Part shown: one piece after another, positions 1-6,497 of the stretch | How the letters are laid out: every line of letters starts with the position of its first letter | Position numbering within the stretch: position 1 is the stretch's first letter | Assembly (NCBI RefSeq): GCF_001423495.1 | Contig: NZ_LMOG01000018.1 | Location: forward strand, 323,864 to 387,863 | DNA length: 64,000 nucleotides | Direction: 5' to 3' | DNA from: Xanthomonas sp. Leaf131 | Lineage (GTDB): Bacteria > Pseudomonadota > Gammaproteobacteria > Xanthomonadales > Xanthomonadaceae | Notes under the pieces: model-generated | Seen by the model: the letters and a program-made list of their open reading frames with translations, nothing else | The model's database searches: none | What the model was told of the DNA's origin: nothing | Made by a program: the position numbers and the translations under genes

Positions 1-307
1 TGATCTATCCGCACTGTCCAACCACTCCAAGACAAGAGAAGACAATCGAAATGTCGAGTCGTAGCCGCATTTAGATGTAGTCAAAAAGCTTGGTTAGTCG
101 AGGACATCGCACCTGGCAACGTGGTCTGTGCTGATGGGAACCACAAAGCCGGCCGCGCCCGCATAGCGGTGTTCCGTTGGCCGCTCTAAAGCTGCCTCGC
201 GTGCCGGTTCGCTGCGAGCCACAGTTTTCTCTGCGAGCCACAGTTAATGTCTCGCGCTTACTTCGGTGTATCGCGTGATTCAAGCAGACATGATTCAAGC
301 GATAACG
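1..307. other. Gene-free left edge with short direct repeats
   Basis: I see no convincing gene here. The small minus-strand reading frame that crosses it (about 71-298) has no recognisable protein character. Two tandem-like direct repeats are visible: CTGCGAGCCACAGTT at 212-226 and 231-245, and TGATTCAAGC at 276-285 and 291-300. The region lies downstream of rluB and beyond its terminator, so it probably belongs to the 3' or 5' flank of a gene outside the window. Confidence 0.5.
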
Positions 308-335
308 AAAAACGGCCCTTCGCAGGGCCGTTTTT
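308..335 (-). terminator. Rho-independent terminator of scpA-scpB-rluB
   Basis: A perfect 12-bp inverted repeat (308-319 with 324-335, arm AAAAACGGCCCT) with a 4-nt loop is flanked by A and T runs on both sides. It can therefore terminate in either direction. It sits 20 nt past the rluB stop codon, the expected place for the end of the minus-strand operon. Confidence 0.9.
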
Positions 336-354
336 TTATTGTGCGTCTTGCAAC

Positions 355-1986
355 TTAGCGACCGCGATTGCCGCCACCCGGGGGCCGACGGTTGCCGCCA
401 CCCGGGGGACGACCACCCGGACCACCTGGGCCACGCGGTGCGCCGCCCGGACCACCGGGACCACGATTACCGCCCGGTCCACGATTGCCGCCGGGGCCGC
501 CTGCACGTGCGCCGGTCGGGCGACCAGCTGCCGGACGTGCGGCGCCATACGGGCTGAAACCCGGGTTGGCGTGGTCGGACGGGAAGCTCGGTGCATTGCC
601 CGGGTGACCATAGGGATGCTTGCGCTGACCCTGGCCTTGACCCTGCGACTGGCCTTGACCGCCGCCGCCCGCAGCGCCACGGCCTTGACCCTGACCCTGG
701 CCGCCTGCACCCGGACGCGCACCGCCCGGACCCTTCTTGGCGTACGGACGTGCCTGGCCGGTGCCGGGGCCGCTGGGGCCGGCATTGCGGTGGCCGCTCG
801 GGCCGGTGCTCACGCCGTCGGGCACATACCAGCTGCGGAACGCGGCCGGGTTGCCATCTGGCAGGGCGCGATCGCCCTTGCCCGGCGCGCGCGGCTTGAA
901 CGGGCGCTGCTGCGACTGTCGCGCGGCCGCTTCACCGCTGACGGTGAGGCCACCCTTGAAACCGCCGGGCTTGCCGCGACCACGGCCGCCGCGATCGTCG
1001 CGCGGGTTGTCGAAACGCCGCAGCTCGCGGCCTTCGTCTGCGCCGGAAGTCTGGCCGTTGACGTAGGCATTGCTGCGGCCATCGCGCGAGACGTGCACGG
1101 TGGACTTGGCCGCACGGCGCTGGCCGATCACCGGCTGCAGCGTCAGTGCCGACGGCGCGCCTTCTTCCAGCTTGAGTTCGGCGCGCAGGGCGTCGACCTT
1201 TTCCTGCGCCACTTCCACCGACTGCCCACGCAGCAGTTCGCGCGGCAGCGAAATCTTGCCGTAGCGGCTGCGCTTGAGGCGACTGACCTGGCAGCCTTGC
1301 GATTCCCACAGGCGACGCACTTCGCGGTTGCGGCCTTCCTTGACCACCACGCGGAACCAGTCGTGCGAGTCGGTACCGCCGATGCGCTCGATCTCGTCGA
1401 ACTTGGCGCCGCCGTCTTCCAGCAGCACGCCGCGCGACAGGCGCTCGATGATGGCATCGGAGACCTTGTCTTCGCCTTCCGGGGCGCGCACGCGCACCAC
1501 GTATTCGCGTTCGACCTCGTAGGAGGGATGCATCATCGCGTTGGCCAACTCACCGTCGGTGGTCAGCAACAGCAGGCCGGTGGTGTTGATGTCCAGGCGG
1601 CCGATCGCGATCCAGCGCGAGCCTTTCAATGCCGGCAGCGACTCGAACACGGTCGGGCGGCCTTCGGGATCTTCGCGCGTGGTCACTTCGCCTTCGGGCT
1701 TGTTGTAGATCAGCACGCGCGAGGGCTCGGTCAGCGCGCTGGCGACGAAGCTGCGGCCGTCCAGTTCGATCTTGTCGCCGCTGCGCACCGACATGCCGGT
1801 CTGCGCGACAGCGCCATTGACCTTGATCAGGCCATCGGCAATGCGCTGTTCCAGCGCGCGGCGCGAGCCCAGGCCGGCCTGGGCCAGCACCTTGTGCAGG
1901 CGCTCCTCCAGCTTGGGCGCTTCGGGCGCGCTGTCGCGCTTGAGGGAAAGCTTGTTCAACGACAGCTTGCGGGGGGTGTCACTCAT
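355..1986 (-). CDS. rluB: 23S rRNA pseudouridine synthase RluB with long Gly/Arg/Pro-rich tail
   Basis: Cytoplasmic enzyme of the RsuA/RluB family, which isomerises a uridine in helix 80 of 23S rRNA (U2605 in E. coli). An S4 RNA-binding domain (about residues 24-70) is followed by the synthase domain, with the family motif GRLDINTTGLLLL placing the catalytic Asp at about residue 132. I chose ATG 1986 because the protein then begins MSDTPRKLSL; it overlaps the scpB stop by 8 nt, as in a coupled operon. At 543 aa it is nearly twice the E. coli length. Residues from about 285 onward form a low-complexity tail of Gly, Arg, Pro and Gln repeats that looks disordered and RNA-binding (RGG-like). The function call is firm; the role of the tail is unknown. 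Confidence 0.93.
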   Translation of the reverse strand: MSDTPRKLSLNKLSLKRDSAPEAPKLEERLHKVLAQAGLGSRRALEQRIADGLIKVNGAVAQTGMSVRSGDKIELDGRSFVASALTEPSRVLIYNKPEGEVTTREDPEGRPTVFESLPALKGSRWIAIGRLDINTTGLLLLTTDGELANAMMHPSYEVEREYVVRVRAPEGEDKVSDAIIERLSRGVLLEDGGAKFDEIERIGGTDSHDWFRVVVKEGRNREVRRLWESQGCQVSRLKRSRYGKISLPRELLRGQSVEVAQEKVDALRAELKLEEGAPSALTLQPVIGQRRAAKSTVHVSRDGRSNAYVNGQTSGADEGRELRRFDNPRDDRGGRGRGKPGGFKGGLTVSGEAAARQSQQRPFKPRAPGKGDRALPDGNPAAFRSWYVPDGVSTGPSGHRNAGPSGPGTGQARPYAKKGPGGARPGAGGQGQGQGRGAAGGGGQGQSQGQGQGQRKHPYGHPGNAPSFPSDHANPGFSPYGAARPAAGRPTGARAGGPGGNRGPGGNRGPGGPGGAPRGPGGPGGRPPGGGNRRPPGGGNRGR

Positions 1987-3154
1987 GTGTCTGGCTCCGG
2001 CCGACGCGTTGCGGGTCGGCCTCTGGGTCGGAATCGGCTTCGTCAACAGCCACGGTCGTCGTCGCGACGGCGTTGTCTTCGTCTTCGTTCACTGCATCCG
2101 CGCGCGTGCCCGGCGCGGTGTCGGGGTCGCCCTCACGGGCGTCGTCTGGGTCCAACGTGTTCGGGTCTTGCGCCGAGGCATCCTCGGGGTGCTGCGGTAT
2201 TGCGTCGATCGGGTCTTCGGCGTCGGCGGCGTTGTCTGCATCGCCGGCGTCGTCGGTTTCTTCATCCAATGCGGCATCGATGATGGATGCGTGGTCGCTC
2301 TGCTCAGCCTCGGCATCCATTGCCGTCGCTGCATCGAGATCGCGCTTCGCTGCGTGATCGGTGTCGTTCGCTGGGTCGGCCTCGCGGCCTTCCGCAGCGG
2401 TGTCGCTTTCGTCAGCGTTGGCGGCGCTATTTTTTTCGACATCTGCATCTGTTTCAGCGTGCGCAGCATTCGCGTCGCCAGCAGCTGCATCGGCGCTGTC
2501 GCTATCTGAGTCCGCGTCCGCCGCATCGGCATCGGCCTGACCCAGCGCTGCATCCATCGCCACCGATGCCGGCACTGCGCCATCCAGCTGACCATCGCGG
2601 TCCAGCGGCAGCTGCGGCTCCAGCTCGGCGATGTCTTTCAACTCAGACAATGGCGGCAGCTCGTCCAATCGCTTGAGCCCGAAGTAATCCAGAAACCCCT
2701 TGGTGGTGCCGAACAGCGCCGGCTTGCCGGGCACGTCGCGGTGGCCGACCACGCGGATCCATTCGCGTTCTTCCAGGGCCTGGATGATGTTGCTGCTGAC
2801 CGCCACGCCGCGCACCTGCTCGATCTCGCCGCGGGTGATCGGCTGCCGGTAGGCGATTAGCGCCAGGGTTTCCAGCGTGGCGCGGGTGTACTTGGTACGG
2901 CGCTCGGTCCACAGCCGCGCAACCCAGCCATGCACATCGGCCTTGACCTGAAAGCGGAAGCCTGAGGCCACCTCGACCAGCTCCACGCCGCGGTCGGCGC
3001 AGCCCTCGCGCAGCCGTTCCAGCGCGCGCTCCACGCTGCCTGGCGGCGCCGGCTCTTCTTCGGGAAACAAGCCCTGCAGCTGCGCCAGCGTCAGCGGCAG
3101 GCTGCTCGCCAACAGGGCGGCTTCGATAATGCGGGTGATCAACGCTTGATCCAT
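1979..3154 (-). CDS. scpB: Segregation and condensation protein ScpB with acidic tail
   Basis: ScpB is the winged-helix (kite) subunit that, with ScpA, loads onto SMC to form the bacterial condensin. Residues 1 to about 180 carry the conserved region, including TLETLALIAYRQPITRGEIE and the segment ending KPALFGTTKGFLDYFGL. The start MDQALITRII (ATG 3154) lies 13 nt after the scpA stop. Family members are usually about 200 aa; this one is 391 aa. Roughly residues 190-391 are an Asp/Ala/Glu-rich, very acidic low-complexity extension. In many organisms scpA and scpB are adjacent, and rluB commonly follows, as here. Confidence 0.93.
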   Translation of the reverse strand: MDQALITRIIEAALLASSLPLTLAQLQGLFPEEEPAPPGSVERALERLREGCADRGVELVEVASGFRFQVKADVHGWVARLWTERRTKYTRATLETLALIAYRQPITRGEIEQVRGVAVSSNIIQALEEREWIRVVGHRDVPGKPALFGTTKGFLDYFGLKRLDELPPLSELKDIAELEPQLPLDRDGQLDGAVPASVAMDAALGQADADAADADSDSDSADAAAGDANAAHAETDADVEKNSAANADESDTAAEGREADPANDTDHAAKRDLDAATAMDAEAEQSDHASIIDAALDEETDDAGDADNAADAEDPIDAIPQHPEDASAQDPNTLDPDDAREGDPDTAPGTRADAVNEDEDNAVATTTVAVDEADSDPEADPQRVGRSQTHE

Positions 3155-3167
3155 TCGGTGATCGGCT

Positions 3168-4073
3168 TCAGATAGGTTCGTTGGCGGCATCGCTGTCGTC
3201 GAATTCGCTGGAGAATTGCAACGGCGCATTGGTATTGCCCAACGCCAGCGACTTCACGTAGATCGGCGCCAGTGGCGCTTCCTGCACGATGTCCAGCAAC
3301 TGCTCCTTGGCCAATTCGAGCAGCGCCAGGAAGGTGACCAGCACGCCGAGCTTGCCTTCTTCGGCAGTGAACAGCGATTCGAAACGGTAAAACTTGCCAT
3401 CGTCCAGACGGCTCAGCACATCGCCCATGCGCTGGCGCACACTCAGCGCCTCGCGCTTGATCGCATGGCCGGTGAACAGTTCGGCGCGCTTGAGCACGTC
3501 GTACAGCGCCATCAGCATTTCTTTCAATTCCACCGGCGGCGGCAGCTTGACCGCGGCGCGCTCGGGCAGATGCGCCTGCACCGGCGCGCTGTCGCGGCCC
3601 ATGCGGGGCAGGGTGTCCAGATCTTCGGCCGCCTGCTTGAAGCGTTCGTATTCCTGCAACCGGCGTACCAACTCGGCACGCGGGTCGTTTTCTTCGCCTT
3701 CCTGGCTGGGCGGGCGCGGTAACAGCATGCGCGATTTGATCTCGGCCAGAATTGCGGCCATCACCAGATATTCGGCCGCCAGTTCGAAGCGCAGCTCCTG
3801 CATCACATTGATGTAGTCCACGTACTGCCGGGTGATCTCGGCGACGGGGATATCCAGAATGTCCAGATTCTGGCGGCGAATCAGATACAGCAGCAGATCC
3901 AGCGGACCTTCGAACGCATCCAGGATGACTTCCAGCGCGTCCGGCGGAATATACAGATCCTGCGGGATCTGCAGCACCGGTTGCCCATGCACCACCGCCA
4001 GCGGCATTTCCTGCTGCTGTGGCGGCGCGCTCGTGGCTGGCGGATTCGCGTCGTGCGCGAGTTCGGAATTCAT
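3168..4073 (-). CDS. scpA: Segregation and condensation protein ScpA
   Basis: ScpA is the kleisin subunit of the SMC-ScpAB condensin and bridges the SMC heads. The family signature FEGPLDLLLYLIRRQNLDI, followed by a region rich in leucine and charged residues, is near the N-terminus, and the winged-helix C-terminus ends about 14 nt before scpB. ATG 4073 (MNSELAHDANPP) gives 301 aa, near family length. The open frame runs further upstream to about 4499, but that part has no kleisin-like sequence. It is the first gene of the scpA-scpB-rluB unit. Confidence 0.92.
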   Translation of the reverse strand: MNSELAHDANPPATSAPPQQQEMPLAVVHGQPVLQIPQDLYIPPDALEVILDAFEGPLDLLLYLIRRQNLDILDIPVAEITRQYVDYINVMQELRFELAAEYLVMAAILAEIKSRMLLPRPPSQEGEENDPRAELVRRLQEYERFKQAAEDLDTLPRMGRDSAPVQAHLPERAAVKLPPPVELKEMLMALYDVLKRAELFTGHAIKREALSVRQRMGDVLSRLDDGKFYRFESLFTAEEGKLGVLVTFLALLELAKEQLLDIVQEAPLAPIYVKSLALGNTNAPLQFSSEFDDSDAANEPI

Positions 4074-4427
4074 CAGGTCGACATCGGGTCTTACGGTCGC
4101 CGGCCACGGTCTGAGCCGCGCCTGCAGGGCTTTGCCTTGAGTTATTGCAATCCAGTGTCGTGCCTGTGCCGGCACGATCCCACAAATCCACATACACCCT
4201 GCGCCGCGTGACATGCGGCGACGGAACAGCGAGGAGGCGTCTACACGGGGCCGGTGATGGGCAGCGAATCGGTCGTCGAGTGAGGCGTGGGGGCCTGGAC
4301 CGACGGGCCGCTGTATCCGGCTTGCGTGTGCAGTGGTGCCAAGGGTAATGCGTGCGCGGGGGCGGTGTCCAGCGCTGACGCGGCTAGAATCCCAAGGCTG
4401 ATCTTCAAATTTTTGGCGAGGTGGCGT
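4074..4427. other. Divergent intergenic region scpA / yciI
   Basis: This 354-nt stretch separates two divergent operons and should hold both promoters. I see no RNA gene, strong hairpin or convincing coding sequence. A GAGGTGG ribosome-binding-like sequence just before position 4428 belongs to the next gene. Confidence 0.5.
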
Positions 4428-4727
4428 GTGTGGTACGTAATCGAAGGGTATGACCAGGCCGACGCACTGGCCGCGCGGCAGCAAGCGCGACCGGCGCATC
4501 TGGCACGTTTGCAGGCACTTGCGGCATCCGGCCGCTTGCTGGTGGCGGGCCCATGCCCGGCCATCGACGCCGAAGATCCGGGTCCGGCCGGTTTCAGCGG
4601 CAGCGTGGTCATTGCCGAATTTGAATCGCTGGAAGAGGCGCGCGCCTGGGCCGATGCCGATCCGTATGTGGCGGCGGGCGTGTACGTGCGCACCGAGGTC
4701 CGCCCGTTCCGGCGGGTGCTGCCATGA
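4428..4727 (+). CDS. yciI: YciI-like protein
   Basis: Small protein of the YciI/YCII family (ferredoxin-like, dimeric alpha-beta fold; function poorly defined). I chose GTG 4428 because it follows GAGGTGG by a few bases and yields 99 aa beginning (V/M)[13 protein letters not shown], close to the 98-aa E. coli protein. The conserved HLARLQ segment and an acidic run near [15 protein letters not shown] match the family. Its stop overlaps the bolA start by 4 nt (ATGA), so the two are translationally coupled. Confidence 0.87.
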   Translation: MWYVIEGYDQADALAARQQARPAHLARLQALAASGRLLVAGPCPAIDAEDPGPAGFSGSVVIAEFESLEEARAWADADPYVAAGVYVRTEVRPFRRVLP

Positions 4728-4993
4728 GCCGGGTCGAGCGGATTCGTAGCGCGTTGCAGACGGCGCTGGCGCCGATCGAGCTGGAGGTGGTGGACGACAG
4801 CCATCGCCATGCCGGGCATGCCGGCGCGCGCGACGGGCGCGGGCATTTCAATGTGCGCGTGGTCAGCGCCGCGTTCGTTGGCAAGGCGCCGCTGGCGCGC
4901 CACCGCGCGGTGTATGCCGCAGTCGGCGAGATGATGCAGACCGATATCCACGCCTTGTCGATCGAGGCGTTTGCGCCGGGCGAGGCGGGGTAA
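4724..4993 (+). CDS. bolA: BolA family protein
   Basis: An 89-aa BolA/IbaG-type protein with the class-II KH-like fold; members pair with monothiol glutaredoxins in iron-sulfur trafficking and affect cell shape. The N-terminal helix [12 protein letters not shown], the strand [13 protein letters not shown] and the family core [24 protein letters not shown] are all present. The histidine in RHR is typical. It is the second gene of a yciI-bolA pair. Whether it is BolA proper or a paralogue cannot be settled from one locus. Confidence 0.9.
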   Translation: MSRVERIRSALQTALAPIELEVVDDSHRHAGHAGARDGRGHFNVRVVSAAFVGKAPLARHRAVYAAVGEMMQTDIHALSIEAFAPGEAG

Positions 4994-5015
4994 CCAGGTC
5001 AATCAAGTCGCCGTC

Positions 5016-5078
5016 GTAGGAGCGCACCTGGGCGCGACAGGGTTATCGGCGGCTCGTCGCGCCCGGGTGCGCTCCTAC
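5016..5078. repeat. REP-like palindrome (GTAGGAGCG family), copy 1
   Basis: Arms 5016-5038 and 5056-5078 begin GTAGGAGCGCACC and end with its near-perfect complement, with a 17-nt loop. A second member with the same GTAGGAGCG ends lies at 18470-18541. This matches the style of repetitive extragenic palindromes in Xanthomonadaceae. It lies just after bolA and may stabilise that transcript or end it. Confidence 0.8.
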
Positions 5079-5218
5079 GGGGTCGACTGTCCCCTGACAT
5101 GGCGGAACAAATTGCCTCAACCGTGATCCACGTTGCGCTTCGTTTGTGGAGACGTGGGCGCGTATTTGTTGCGTCGCAGCACATTGCTTCACGTATTCAT
5201 CACTTGCAGCTGCTTGAT

Positions 5219-5280
5219 CTGTAAGCGTTTTCATCAGCGTGAAGATGGGGGTTTACGCCCCTGTATGAAAACGCTTACAG
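5219..5280. promoter_or_regulatory. Paired cre-like LacI-family operators
   Basis: Two inverted 16-bp copies, CTGTAAGCGTTTTCAT (5219-5234) and its exact complement (5265-5280), are separated by 30 nt. Each fits the LacI/CcpA-type consensus TGNAANCGNWWNCA. They lie 43 nt and more upstream of the LacI-family gene, so autoregulation, perhaps by looping between the two sites, is likely. A related perfect palindrome precedes the glycosidase gene at 9552-9565. Confidence 0.8.
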
Positions 5281-5322
5281 TCCGCGCCAGTTTTGGGAAC
5301 TCGGTCGCGGAGGGCGACACGA

Positions 5323-6345
5323 ATGGCCAAGGGTGCGGTCACCATCAAAGATGTCGCTCGGGAAGCACAGGTCTCCGTCGCAACGGTGTCGCGTGCGCTC
5401 AATGGGCACGATAACGTCGCCGGGCCGGTGCGCCAGATAGTGCAGGACGTGGCTGCGCGGTTGCGCTACAGCCCGCATGCGGCGGCGCGCAGTCTCAGCA
5501 GCCGACGCACCCAGACCCTGGGCGTGGTGCTGCCCGACCTGTACGGCGAGTTCTTTTCCGAATTGATTCGCGGCATCGATGGCGCGGCGCGTGCCGCCGG
5601 CCAGCATCTGCTGGTGTCCAGTTATCACGGTGATCCGGAAGCGCAGGGCAGGGCGTTGCAGTCCATGCGCGGGCGCGTGGATGGCCTGCTGGTGTTGTCT
5701 CCCTACGCCGAGCAGCCGGGCTTTCTCACCGACAACCTGCCGCAGGCGCTGCCGACGGTGTTGATCAATGCGCATCTGCCCGGTGCCGATTACCCGGTAC
5801 TGAGCATCGACGACCATGCCGGCGCCATGGCGATGACCGGGCACCTGCTCCGCGCCGGCCATCGGCGCATCGCCTTCATCGGCGGGCCTGCGCTCAATTT
5901 CGATGCGCGCGAACGTCTGCGCGGGTTTCGCGATGCGATCGCCGCGCATGGCGATCAGGCGCAGGGACTGGAATACCCGGGCGATTTCGATGAGGCGTCC
6001 GGTCACCGCGCCGGGCTGGCGATGCTGGCCGACGGCACGCTGCCGGATGCGGTATTCGCCGCCAACGACATGACCGCGCTGGGCTGCCTGTACGCGTTTG
6101 CGCAGGCCGATGTCGCGGTTCCCGGCGACGTGGCATTGGCCGGTTTCGACGACATTCCGCTGGCCCGTTTCGTGCATCCGGCGCTGACCACGATGCGGGT
6201 CAGCATCGCCCACCTGGGCGAGCAGGCGATGACCAGGCTGATGAAGCTGGTCGACCAGCCCGGCCACGACGACGGCATCCGCCAACTGCTCACGCCCGAG
6301 CTGGTGATCCGCGCCTCCTGCGGTGGCGGCGAGCCCGGCCTCTGA
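5323..6345 (+). CDS. LacI-family transcriptional regulator of the glycan locus
   Basis: A 340-aa repressor. Residues 5-25 form the LacI helix-turn-helix (TIKDVAREAQVSVATVSRAL), followed by the hinge helix with SPHAAARSL and a periplasmic-binding-protein-like sensor domain (TLGVVLPDLYGEFFSELIRGID to PELVIRASC). ATG 5323 is preferred over an upstream non-ATG start because MAKGAVTIKDVA matches the family N-terminus. Two cre-like palindromes stand upstream and one precedes the downstream enzyme operon. It most likely represses the adjacent receptor and transport genes until an oligosaccharide binds. The inducer is not known. Confidence 0.93.
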   Translation: MAKGAVTIKDVAREAQVSVATVSRALNGHDNVAGPVRQIVQDVAARLRYSPHAAARSLSSRRTQTLGVVLPDLYGEFFSELIRGIDGAARAAGQHLLVSSYHGDPEAQGRALQSMRGRVDGLLVLSPYAEQPGFLTDNLPQALPTVLINAHLPGADYPVLSIDDHAGAMAMTGHLLRAGHRRIAFIGGPALNFDARERLRGFRDAIAAHGDQAQGLEYPGDFDEASGHRAGLAMLADGTLPDAVFAANDMTALGCLYAFAQADVAVPGDVALAGFDDIPLARFVHPALTTMRVSIAHLGEQAMTRLMKLVDQPGHDDGIRQLLTPELVIRASCGGGEPGL

Positions 6346-6497
6346 CCCTATTCGCTGCTGATCCGTTCGGCCCTGACCTTCGCTCGGCCACTGACCCTTT
6401 TCGCGGACGTTCTGTCCGCTCCCGCTGCCCCCGCAGCGGTCGTTCCTGCAAGCCGCACCGCCACAACAACAATCTGTACCGATCCCTGGAGGGACCA

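Noticed and set aside
212-300. Short direct repeats considered as a CRISPR or mobile-element end
   Set aside because: Only two copies of each, with no regular spacers and no nearby cas or transposase gene.
247-2283. Plus-strand open frame across the rluB/scpB region
   Set aside because: Ala/Arg/Thr-rich shadow of the Gly-rich tail codons; the minus-strand genes are complete and recognisable.
4074-4499. Upstream extension of scpA in the same frame
   Set aside because: The extra N-terminal residues have no kleisin similarity; ATG 4073 gives the family length.
5043-5234. Short minus-strand frames over the REP-like repeat
   Set aside because: They encode only the translated palindrome and have no start context or homology.
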